This document shows, one piece after another, positions 1-4,960 of a stretch of 9,027 bases of DNA. How positions within the stretch are numbered: the stretch's first letter is position 1; every line of letters starts with the position of its first letter. This stretch comes from an uncultured Collinsella sp. (GTDB lineage: Bacteria; Actinomycetota; Coriobacteriia; Coriobacteriales; Coriobacteriaceae): contig CABTZM010000075.1 of assembly GCA_902489295.1 (NCBI GenBank), positions 1 to 9,027 on the forward strand. The letters run 5' to 3'. Made by a program: the position numbers and the translations under genes. The notes under the pieces were generated by a model that was given only the letters and a program-made list of their open reading frames with translations, did not search any database and had not been told where the DNA came from.

Positions 1-347
1 AAGGAATTTCTCGGGGCCGCCTCTCGGCGGCCTTGCGAAAAACAAATCCAAGTTAGACCATTTCAAATGGTTCGATGTCTGCCCGGATGCGACACATCGT
101 GTGTGTCCATCCTCGCAGTATCCGGTTCTCAAGGTGCACGCCCCGCGGCTGATCCGGTCCGACCGGGCCGCGCGGCAAGGAGATATATTGCCAGACCGCG
201 AAGCCCTGTGGGACGTCAATTCCACCCTTCACAAGTCCTACACAACATATTGCTTTCTATAGGTAATAGAAAGACTGGTGCGGATCTTCCGCACGTATCA
301 GATGATGACCCTTTGGTTCAGGAATATATAGAGATCGGTCACCTATA
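1..347 (-). other. Probable rRNA operon leader; 16S expected beyond left edge
   Basis: I see no convincing protein gene here. The minus strand carries TTGAGAACCGGATACTG (complement of about 116-132), which closely resembles the boxA-like TTGAGAACT(G/C)(G/A)ATAGTG motif of actinobacterial 16S leaders and 16S-23S spacers. That comparison is from memory, not a search. Several inverted repeats fit a structured precursor RNA: 15-21/26-32 (7 bp, 4-base loop), 57-63/65-71, 85-112 (11 bp with one bulge), 154-159/161-166, 253-260/266-273 (8 bp) and 278-284/288-294 (7 bp). A candidate promoter lies just upstream and the rplT terminator before that, so transcription here would run off the left edge of the window. 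Two plus-strand frames also stay open through much of the region, but GC-rich non-coding DNA often does this and neither resembles a family I know. An internal 16S-23S spacer is unlikely because no 16S 3' end lies to the right. Confidence 0.5.
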
Positions 348-353
348 AGTGTT

Positions 354-381
354 TATCTACCCGCGCTTTTAGCAATGTAAA
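354..381 (-). promoter_or_regulatory. Candidate promoter for the leader at the left edge
   Basis: On the minus strand there is a -35-like TTTACA (376-381, five of six bases of TTGACA), a 16-base spacer, then a weak -10-like TAGATA (354-359). It sits between the rplT terminator and the structured leader, where an rRNA promoter would be expected. An alternative -10 is TATATT near 325-332, but it lacks a good -35. The octamer CCGCGCTT occurs twice on the plus strand (361-368 and 382-389) and overlaps this region. Confidence 0.35.
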
Positions 382-394
382 CCGCGCTTCAGAT

Positions 395-430
395 AAAAAG
401 AGGGAGCGCCGCGCACAACGCGACACTCCC
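395..430 (-). terminator. Intrinsic terminator of infC-rpmI-rplT
   Basis: On the minus strand a 12-bp stem (arms 419-430 and 402-413, two G-U pairs, otherwise perfect) closes a 5-base loop (414-418). It is followed within two bases by TTTTT (395-399). It starts 21 bases after the rplT stop codon. On the plus strand there is no T run after the stem, so it acts only on minus-strand transcripts. Confidence 0.9.
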
Positions 431-451
431 CTAGCGATTCAAGAGAATCTA

Positions 452-811
452 TTAGGCCTCGAGAGCCTTCTTGGCGATGGCGGCCAGCTCGTTGAAGGAC
501 TCGATGTCCTCGTAAGCCATCTGAGCCAGGACCTTGCGGTCGAGCTCGATGCCGGCAACCTTCAGGCCGTGCATGAACTGAGAGTAAGAGATGTCGTTCA
601 GACGAGCAGCAGCGTTGATACGAGTAATCCAGAGAGAACGGATCTCGCGCTTCTTGTTGCGGCGATCACGATACTGATACTGCAGAGAGTGCTGGACCTG
701 CTCTTTAGCATGCTTGTAAGTACGCGAAGCGGCACCGTAGTAACCCTTCGCACGGTGCATAACGGTACGGCGCTTCTTCTTGGCGGCAACAGCGCGCTTA
801 ATACGTGCCAT
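452..811 (-). CDS. rplT: 50S ribosomal protein L20
   Basis: L20 is a 23S rRNA-binding protein of the large ribosomal subunit. It is needed early in 50S assembly and, in several bacteria, represses its own operon. The product is 119 residues, the normal family length. It has the basic N-terminus rich in lysine and arginine (residues 1-20), the signature around GYYGAASRTYKHAKEQ (residues 23-38), the RDRRNKKREIRSLWITRINA block (about 48-67) and the globular C-terminal half that contacts RNA. The ATG at 811 is preceded by AGGAG ten bases upstream. It is the last gene of infC-rpmI-rplT, 46 bases after rpmI, and a strong intrinsic terminator follows the TAA stop. Nothing is missing or unusual in the protein. 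Confidence 0.98.
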   Translation of the reverse strand: MARIKRAVAAKKKRRTVMHRAKGYYGAASRTYKHAKEQVQHSLQYQYRDRRNKKREIRSLWITRINAAARLNDISYSQFMHGLKVAGIELDRKVLAQMAYEDIESFNELAAIAKKALEA

Positions 812-857
812 GTTCTATCAACTCCTAGACGGTAAAACGAAAAACGGGAACGCGAAC

Positions 858-1049
858 TTAGGCGAGACGCGACTTGATAACCTTGCGGTCGGCAGCGGCG
901 ATCTCGGTCTCCTGACGGAAGCCACGCTTACGCTTGGTGGACTTCTTGCTCAGGATGTGGCTCTTGAAAGCCTTGGCGCGCATAAGCTTGCCGGTACCAG
1001 TCTTGCGGAAACGCTTCTTGGTGCCGCTGTGGGACTTCATCTTAGGCAT
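858..1049 (-). CDS. rpmI: 50S ribosomal protein L35
   Basis: L35 is a small, very basic protein of the large ribosomal subunit. The product is 63 residues, typical of the family. It begins with the MPKMKSHSGTKKRFR signature, continues with the GTGKLMRAKAFKSHIL stretch (about residues 18-33) and contains the KKSTKRKRGFR basic block (35-45). The ATG at 1049 has a clear AAGGAG five bases upstream. It lies 32 bases after infC and 46 bases before rplT in the conserved infC-rpmI-rplT order, so it is almost certainly cotranscribed. In E. coli the L20 repressor acts at the start of this gene. Here a leader upstream of infC looks like the more likely control point. Confidence 0.98.
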   Translation of the reverse strand: MPKMKSHSGTKKRFRKTGTGKLMRAKAFKSHILSKKSTKRKRGFRQETEIAAADRKVIKSRLA

Positions 1050-1081
1050 GAAATACTCCTTAATCGGTTACAGAACACTAG

Positions 1082-1651
1082 TTACTTGGTATCGCTTGCC
1101 GCTTTATCCTCATCGAAGGCGCCCTTAATCGGGGCGAGCAGCATAAGCATGTTACGGCCTTCCATCTTAGGCTTGGACTCGACCGTAGCGTAAGGCTTGA
1201 GATCCTCGGCGAGACGCTCGAGAACGTTAAGGCCCTGCTCCGGGTGAGCCATCTCACGGCCGCGGAACATGATGGTGATCTTAACGCGTGCGCCCTTCTT
1301 GAGGAAACGCAGAACGTGGCCCTTCTTGGTCTCGTAGTCGCCAACGTCGATCTTGGGTCGGAACTTCATTTCCTTGACCTCGACCTTGGACTGGTTCTTA
1401 CGAGCAGCCTTGGCCTTCATGGCCTGCTGGTACTTGAACTTACCGTAGTCCATGACCTTGCAGACCGGCGGCTCCGCGTTGGGAGCGATCTCGACCAGGT
1501 CGAGACCCTGATCGTCGGCGACGCGCTGGGCATCGCGGATGGCGAACAGGCCGAGCTGAGAGCCATCGACGCCAATCAAACGACACGAAGATGCAGTGAT
1601 CTCGTCGTTGATGCGGGTGTCATCAGACTTAGCTATTTTCCCTACCTCCAT
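1082..1651 (-). CDS. infC: Translation initiation factor IF-3
   Basis: IF3 binds the 30S subunit, keeps it apart from 50S and checks codon-anticodon pairing of initiator tRNA. From the ATG at 1651 the product is 189 residues. The N-domain (about 12-85) contains RINDEI, the IAPNAEPPVCKVMDYGKFKY signature (about 75-94) and the start of the lysine-rich linker. The C-domain contains EMKFRPKIDVGDYETK, FLKKGARVKITIMFRGREM and a GRNMLMLLAP end. The start is uncertain. The ATG at 1651 has no ribosome binding site upstream, and GGAGG lies just after it. Eight bases after that GGAGG is an in-frame ATA (1634-1636), which would give a 184-residue protein starting a few residues before RINDEI. Rare AUU/AUC/AUA starts are known for infC and underlie its autoregulation in E. 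coli. First gene of the operon with rpmI and rplT. Confidence 0.97.
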   Translation of the reverse strand: MEVGKIAKSDDTRINDEITASSCRLIGVDGSQLGLFAIRDAQRVADDQGLDLVEIAPNAEPPVCKVMDYGKFKYQQAMKAKAARKNQSKVEVKEMKFRPKIDVGDYETKKGHVLRFLKKGARVKITIMFRGREMAHPEQGLNVLERLAEDLKPYATVESKPKMEGRNMLMLLAPIKGAFDEDKAASDTK

Positions 1652-1655
1652 TCAT

Positions 1656-1740
1656 AAAAAAATAACCCGGCGCTTCTCAGCAACCAGGTCGTACACATAG
1701 ACTTCCTCGATTTGAGGAAGGGAATCTAAGTTGTATGACC
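1656..1740 (-). promoter_or_regulatory. infC leader attenuator (terminator/antiterminator)
   Basis: On the minus strand, directly before infC, a hairpin with arms GACCTGG (1684-1690) and CCGGGTT (1664-1670) is extended by a 4-bp inner stem and a GAGA loop, with one bulged base. It is followed by seven Ts (1656-1662), so it is a good intrinsic terminator. Upstream a long alternative stem can form. GGTC (1737-1740) pairs with GACC (1687-1690), TAC with GTA, TAGA with TCTA, and a perfect 7-bp stem (1702-1708/1714-1720) closes a 5-base loop. The GACC at 1687-1690 is shared, so only one of the two structures can form. Leader attenuation by L20 is known for this operon in Bacillus. That L20 is the effector here is inference. 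Confidence 0.65.
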
Positions 1741-1818
1741 AGTCAGCTGCTCATTGGCGCCAAAAGGTGGGAACCCTCAGGTTCCTCTTTAGGGCATTGC
1801 GGGAACAACGCCTTGCGA

Positions 1819-1827
1819 ATAATAACA
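1819..1827 (-). promoter_or_regulatory. Candidate extended -10 promoter of infC operon
   Basis: On the minus strand TGTTATTAT gives an extended -10 (TG, one base, then TATTAT at 1819-1824, five of six bases of TATAAT). No good -35 is visible at 16-18 bases. Predicted transcription would start near 1812 and give a leader of about 160 bases before infC, which holds the attenuator. The site lies just after the terminator at 1858-1880. TGTACGT occurs twice just upstream, 22 bases apart, and could bind a regulator. Confidence 0.45.
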
Positions 1828-1857
1828 CGTACAGCACGTTATCACATTACGTACACG

Positions 1858-1880
1858 AAAAAGGGGCCTTGACCCCCTTG
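1858..1880 (-). terminator. Second (duplicated) tRNA-type terminator
   Basis: On the minus strand AAGGGG, a 7-base loop and CCCCTT are followed by a T run (complement of 1858-1862). It is a slightly decayed copy of the terminator after tRNA-Leu (2041-2064) and insulates the infC promoter from upstream transcription. Confidence 0.8.
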
Positions 1881-1898
1881 AACACTCGCTTGTATGTA

Positions 1899-1921
1899 TG
1901 GTGCCCGAGGCGAGACTCGAA
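1899..1921 (-). pseudogene. tRNA-Leu 3' fragment (CCA end to T-loop)
   Basis: These 23 bases are identical to the last 23 of the intact tRNA-Leu (2083-2105): CCA, discriminator A, the 3' acceptor strand, the 3' T-stem strand and most of the T-loop. The homology stops at the T-loop, where unrelated hairpin-rich DNA begins at 1922. No 5' acceptor strand, D arm or anticodon arm is present, so it cannot be a working tRNA. It could be the remains of a second tandem tRNA-Leu or an attachment-site scar, because the T-loop to 3' end of tRNA genes is a common integrase target. Confidence 0.75.
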
Positions 1922-2036
1922 GGGCCTTCGCTTCGCGAAGCCCCGGGCTTCGGGCGCGTGGCGCCCTCGCCGCGCTCCGCTTCAAACAGGCCACAGGCCT
2001 GTTTGCCTAACGCTCCGCGCGCTCACGCGAGTTCGG
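1922..2036. repeat. GC-rich cluster of short palindromes
   Basis: This patch fills the space between the tRNA fragment and the terminator of the intact tRNA. It contains three tight hairpins: 1922-1943 (GGG plus CTTCGC, loop TTC, then GCGAAG plus CCC, one bulge), 1952-1966 (GGGCGC, GTG, GCGCCC) and 1983-2005 (10-bp perfect stem, ACA loop). The octamer CGCTCCGC occurs at 1973-1980 and 2011-2018, flanking the last hairpin as a direct repeat. There is no T run after any of them and no believable coding frame. It may be an interspersed extragenic palindromic element; only a genome search could tell. Confidence 0.55.
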
Positions 2037-2040
2037 CACG

Positions 2041-2064
2041 AAAAAGGGGGCCGCGGCCCCCTTG
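2041..2064 (-). terminator. Intrinsic terminator of tRNA-Leu
   Basis: On the minus strand a perfect GC-rich palindrome (AAGGGGGCC and its complement GGCCCCCTT around a central GC) is followed by a T run at 2041-2045. It lies about 19 bases after the tRNA 3' end. Confidence 0.9.
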
Positions 2065-2082
2065 AACGCTCACTTGCATGTA

Positions 2083-2169
2083 TGGTGCCCGAGGCGAGAC
2101 TCGAACTCGCACGTTGTTGCCAACGGTGGATTTTGAGTCCACTGCGTCTGCCAATTCCGCCACTCGGGC
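2083..2169 (-). tRNA. tRNA-Leu, anticodon CAA
   Basis: The 87-base gene folds as a complete class II tRNA. The acceptor stem GCCCGAG pairs with CTCGGGC, with discriminator A and an encoded CCA. The anticodon stem GTGGA/TCCAC encloses loop CTCAAAA, giving anticodon CAA, which reads UUG leucine codons. The long variable arm CGTTG-GCAA-CAACG is typical of leucine and serine tRNAs. The T-stem GCGAG/CTCGC holds loop TTCGAGT. It lies 39 bases after the stop of the transglutaminase-like gene, so it may be read through from that gene. A strong terminator follows it. Its last 23 bases are repeated at 1899-1921. Confidence 0.97.
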
Positions 2170-2208
2170 ACGTAATGCGTGAGTTAGTTTATCACAGCTT
2201 TCTGTTGA

Positions 2209-3642
2209 TTAGTCCGAAAATGGAACTTCAAGCATTTCGATGAGTTCGACCGAGCGGAGCATCTCGCGCCGGCGGCACCCGCGTCCGTTAACCGAGGCTT
2301 CGCCCATCTGGTTGTCATAGGGATCCTCGCGCATGCCATCGAAAGCAGGCACAAATTCAGCCTGGAATCGATTGTTGGCCACCATACGCCACGGGTCGAG
2401 ATTGCCAAAGTAGTGACGGCGGCGCCACTCCTCCCCCATCCTGCGAGCAGAAGATCCAAATGACACGTCGGCGTTGAGCCAACCGGTCTGCGGCGTATAG
2501 AACTCTGCCCAGTCGTGCGACCCCACCGAATCGGGCGCAACATACAGGCCGCTCTGCCAACGGGCAGGCACGCCCGCGATACGGCACATGGTGATAAACG
2601 TGAGCGCCATAACGCCGCAATCGCCGCGGAGCGAATGCGCACAGTCATCGGCAATAGATCCCAAAAGCAAGTACGGCGGCTGATAGCGATAGTCAATATA
2701 CTGCGTCAGGTAATCATAGATAGCACGGGCGCGATCGAGCGGATCCTCGAGTCCGTCAACAACACTGGCCGTCAGCTGCTGCAGATACGGCGTAAATGCA
2801 ATGTGTGGACGGTCCTCGGAAATATCCTCGGGCAGAGGCTCGTCCATACGCGGATGAACAGGAAGTGTGCCACCGTAGACATCACAATAAGCAGCATCGA
2901 TGTGATAACGATAGGTCACCGAGAATGAGCGTTCACTCGAAGAAGACCACGAGGCGGTACGCGCCGAAGCGTTCGCGGGAGCAACAGCACCTTCCGGCGT
3001 CATGTCGAGAATCTCGACCCGAGACTGCTGACGGCAGGCAGCCGCGACGGGAAGCCAAGCGCAAACGGTCTCCCCCTCCAGAGCGCCGGGGACAGACACG
3101 GACGCTTTGAGCGTAATGACGCGAGCCAATCCGTTTTGCGACTCCATCTCCTTGAGCATCTCGTTGCGCAATGCAATTCCGTCCGTAGAATCGGGCCGCA
3201 TGCCGGGGACCTCTTTGGGATATACGCGAAGCGAATCGAGGAAGTTGTCGAGAACGAACAGCTCGCCATCGATAAAGCGCCAGTCAATACGCTTACGATT
3301 AATCAGGTCATCAAACTGCTCTTCGGTAAACTCTGGCCACTCCTCGCGAATCATCGCAATAGCCTGGTCGCGCGACACCGAAAAATGAAGCGGCGTCTCG
3401 AGCATGCGATACCGCTCGGAACGAACACAAGCAGCCAGCGAAGGCTCGGGGTTCTGCTCCAAAAGGCGATCGCAGGCAGCAACAGCCTGCGTCAAATACC
3501 CGGCATCCTTAAGACGAAGAATCTCGGGCGGCAGTCCAACATCGAGATGACGAAAGTCATCACAGCAAACATCAACAGAGCAACCAACAGGACCCTCGTC
3601 AATAACCTTCCCATCCGAAGGCAGTACGTTAATAACAGCCAT
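2209..3642 (-). CDS. Transglutaminase-like domain protein
   Basis: A 477-residue protein with a C-terminal transglutaminase-like (papain-fold) domain. The likely triad is visible: Cys342 in RGDCGVMAL, His376 in SHDWAEFY and Asp392 in GWLNADVSF. A helical stretch before the cysteine (DPLDRARAIYDYL) is typical of the domain. The N-terminal ~190 residues resemble nothing I can name, and residues ~190-270 look beta-rich. There is no signal peptide or membrane segment, so it should be cytoplasmic. Family members include proteases and amidases as well as cross-linking enzymes, and the substrate here is unknown. I chose the ATG at 3642 because GGAG lies seven bases upstream of it. A GTG at 3660, six codons earlier, has no ribosome binding site. 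The gene has its own candidate promoter and is followed by tRNA-Leu. The fold call is secure, the function is not. Confidence 0.9.
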   Translation of the reverse strand: MAVINVLPSDGKVIDEGPVGCSVDVCCDDFRHLDVGLPPEILRLKDAGYLTQAVAACDRLLEQNPEPSLAACVRSERYRMLETPLHFSVSRDQAIAMIREEWPEFTEEQFDDLINRKRIDWRFIDGELFVLDNFLDSLRVYPKEVPGMRPDSTDGIALRNEMLKEMESQNGLARVITLKASVSVPGALEGETVCAWLPVAAACRQQSRVEILDMTPEGAVAPANASARTASWSSSSERSFSVTYRYHIDAAYCDVYGGTLPVHPRMDEPLPEDISEDRPHIAFTPYLQQLTASVVDGLEDPLDRARAIYDYLTQYIDYRYQPPYLLLGSIADDCAHSLRGDCGVMALTFITMCRIAGVPARWQSGLYVAPDSVGSHDWAEFYTPQTGWLNADVSFGSSARRMGEEWRRRHYFGNLDPWRMVANNRFQAEFVPAFDGMREDPYDNQMGEASVNGRGCRRREMLRSVELIEMLEVPFSD

Positions 3643-3677
3643 ACCAAAACTCCAAGTCACTAGAACGCTTGAAGCCC

Positions 3678-3706
3678 ATTGTAGCGAGATAAAAAGAAAG
3701 CCCCAA
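3678..3706 (-). promoter_or_regulatory. Candidate promoter of transglutaminase-like gene
   Basis: On the minus strand TTGGGG (3701-3706) and TACAAT (3678-3683, five of six -10 bases) are separated by exactly 17 bases. This places transcription start near 3671, about 30 bases before the ATG at 3642. The -35 matches only at TTG. Confidence 0.5.
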
Positions 3707-3783
3707 CAAGGGAGCCATCAACACCGATAAACGGTACCTATAATAATGAATTCAGCCCAGTAACCCTGTAGCGAATTAACGAA

Positions 3784-3877
3784 GGAGGCCCCGTTTCCCC
3801 GGAGCTGATTCCGTCGCGCGACTTCTGGCGAAGCCAGGTGAGCGCGAGGGAAACAGCGTAGGGGAAACGGGGTCTCC
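3784..3877. repeat. 94-base rod-like hairpin element
   Basis: The outer arms 3784-3800 and 3861-3877 are complementary over 17 bases with one imperfect position. It is a G-U pair if transcribed on the plus strand and an A-C mismatch on the minus. Inside, the pairing continues: 3804-3807 with 3854-3857, 3809-3812 with 3849-3852, 3814-3819 with 3842-3847, and a terminal hairpin 3825-3829/3833-3837 with loop GAA. Only small symmetrical mismatches interrupt the rod. Neither strand has a T run after it, so it is not a standard intrinsic terminator, although it lies 21 bases beyond the aldolase stop. It could be a palindromic repeat, an mRNA 3' end stabiliser or a Rho-type end. Confidence 0.75.
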
Positions 3878-3898
3878 GGCGGGAAGTTAAACCGCTAC

Positions 3899-4765
3899 TT
3901 ACGCCTTGTTGACGGAGCCAAACTCCTCCATGAGCTCCTTGGTGCGGGCAACGATGTTGTCGCGACCAGGCTTGAGGAGCTTGCGGGGGTCAAAGCCCTT
4001 GCCCTGCTGATCCTTGCCAGCCTCGATGTACTCGCGGACGCCCTTGGCGAAGACGAGCTGCAGGTCGGTGTTGACGTTGATCTTGGAGATACCCAGGGAG
4101 ATGGCCTTCTTGATCTGATCCTCGGGGATGCCGGTGCCGCCGTGCAGGACGAGGGGCAGGTCGCCGGTCTGAGCCTTGATCTCGCCCAGACGCTCGAAGG
4201 AAAGGCCAGCCCAGTCGGCAGGGTACACGCCGTGGATGTTGCCGATACCGCATGCGAGGAAGTCGACGCCCAGGTCAGCAATCTGCTTGCACTCAGCAGG
4301 ATCAGCGAGCTCGCCGCTGGAGGTCACGCCGTCCTCGGTGCCGCCGATGCCGCCGACCTCGGCCTCGATGGACATGCCCTTGGAGTGGGCAAGCTCAACG
4401 AGCTCCTTGGTGCGGTCGAGGTTAAGCTGGAAGGTCTCCTCGTGAGAGCCGTCATACATGATGGACGTGAAGCCGGCCTCGATGCACTTGAAGCAGTCCT
4501 CGTAAGAACCGTGATCAAGGTGAAGGGCGACGGGAACGGTAACGCCCGTGGCCTCGACGGCAGCCTTGACCATGTCGGCGCAGACCTTGAAACCGCCCAT
4601 CCACTTAGCGGCACCAGCGGTGCACTGAAGGATCAGCGGAGACTTGGCCTCCTCGGCGGCCTGGAGAATAGCCAGGGTCCACTCGAGGTTGTTGGTGTTG
4701 AAGGCACCGAGACCGTACTTGCCGGCCTCGGCCTTCTTGAGCATGTCTGCTGCGTTGACGAGCAT
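3899..4765 (-). CDS. fba: Class II fructose-1,6-bisphosphate aldolase
   Basis: Zinc-dependent aldolase of glycolysis and gluconeogenesis. It splits fructose-1,6-bisphosphate into dihydroxyacetone phosphate and glyceraldehyde-3-phosphate in the cytoplasm. The 288-residue product is the usual length. Key motifs in order: GLGAFNTNNLEW near the N-terminus, HLDHG (catalytic Asp84, zinc ligand His85), MYDGSH (103-108), EAEVGGIGG (134-142), GNIHGVY (zinc ligand His178), VLHGGTGIP (zinc ligand His208) and KINVNTDLQ (228-236), which binds phosphate. Tagatose-bisphosphate aldolases share these motifs, but fructose-bisphosphate aldolase is the likelier role for a stand-alone gene. I chose the ATG at 4765 because a perfect AGGAGG lies eight bases upstream. 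The frame stays open further to 4861, but those residues are upstream DNA. The gene stands alone, with a candidate promoter and a large hairpin downstream. Confidence 0.96.
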   Translation of the reverse strand: MLVNAADMLKKAEAGKYGLGAFNTNNLEWTLAILQAAEEAKSPLILQCTAGAAKWMGGFKVCADMVKAAVEATGVTVPVALHLDHGSYEDCFKCIEAGFTSIMYDGSHEETFQLNLDRTKELVELAHSKGMSIEAEVGGIGGTEDGVTSSGELADPAECKQIADLGVDFLACGIGNIHGVYPADWAGLSFERLGEIKAQTGDLPLVLHGGTGIPEDQIKKAISLGISKINVNTDLQLVFAKGVREYIEAGKDQQGKGFDPRKLLKPGRDNIVARTKELMEEFGSVNKA

Positions 4766-4805
4766 AAAAGAAACCTCCTGTAAGGTTGCTCCGATAACGC
4801 CTGAG

Positions 4806-4833
4806 ATTTTACCACGGCGCACCCGAGCATAAA
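4806..4833 (-). promoter_or_regulatory. Candidate promoter of fba
   Basis: On the minus strand TGGTAAAAT gives an extended -10 (TAAAAT at 4806-4811). A weak -35-like TTTATG lies at 4828-4833, 16 bases upstream. Transcription would start near 4799, leaving a leader of about 34 bases with the AGGAGG site. Confidence 0.4.
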
Positions 4834-4835
4834 CG

Positions 4836-4930
4836 TTCGTTTGTTCACGAATATCGTCCAAACAGACTTTTTTTGACCGTTTGCCCTACGGAATCGACCC
4901 GTTGGGGAAAAATAGCTTGACGTTTGGACG
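4836..4930. promoter_or_regulatory. Possible operator sites upstream of fba
   Basis: Just upstream of the candidate fba promoter is an interrupted palindrome at 4836-4851: TTCGT, six bases, ACGAA. Further up, the 9-mer CGTCCAAAC (4855-4863) is repeated in inverted form as GTTTGGACG (4922-4930), 58 bases apart. These could be regulator sites or chance. I cannot name a regulator. The 195-base gap between fba and the upstream hydrolase gene holds no other gene, and I see no strong terminator for the hydrolase gene in it. Confidence 0.25.
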
Positions 4931-4960
4931 CTTCTCGTGCTTCAAAAGCCGACTAGTAAA

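Larger units (their letters stand above)
1854..1921 (-). repeat. Diverged copy of tRNA-Leu 3' end plus terminator
   Basis: This segment aligns with 2037-2105 over about 68 bases with only a few mismatches and one single-base gap, by eye. The match covers the terminator hairpin, the short spacer after the tRNA and the last 23 bases of the tRNA. The part outside the tRNA has mismatches, while the tRNA-derived 23 bases are identical. The second unit of the pair is listed under the tRNA and its terminator. Confidence 0.85.

Noticed and set aside
1..262. Plus-strand open frame from the left edge ending at a TAG (260-262), including AAGGAG followed by TTG at 188.
   Set aside because: It looks somewhat protein-like and has a ribosome-binding-site-like AAGGAG, but it resembles no family I know. 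The region is full of hairpins and carries an rRNA-leader motif on the other strand. A second frame is open over the same bases, as expected by chance in GC-rich DNA.
67..348. 93-residue plus-strand frame starting MVRCLPGCDTSC.
   Set aside because: No ribosome binding site, arginine/proline-rich composition typical of a non-coding frame, and it overlaps the candidate rRNA leader. Its last ~29 residues look more natural, but there is no other support.
1731..2243. 170-residue plus-strand frame over the tRNA and terminators.
   Set aside because: It reads through the antisense of tRNA-Leu, two terminators and the palindrome cluster, so it cannot be a normal gene.
3691..3717. Terminator-like sequence (GGCTCCC, loop, GGGGCTTTCTTTTT on the minus strand).
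   Set aside because: Only about four base pairs form cleanly, one of them G-U, and it overlaps the better-supported promoter of the transglutaminase-like gene.
4766..4861. N-terminal extension of the aldolase by 32 codons.
   Set aside because: The upstream frame is open by chance. The perfect AGGAGG and the family N-terminus place the start at 4765.
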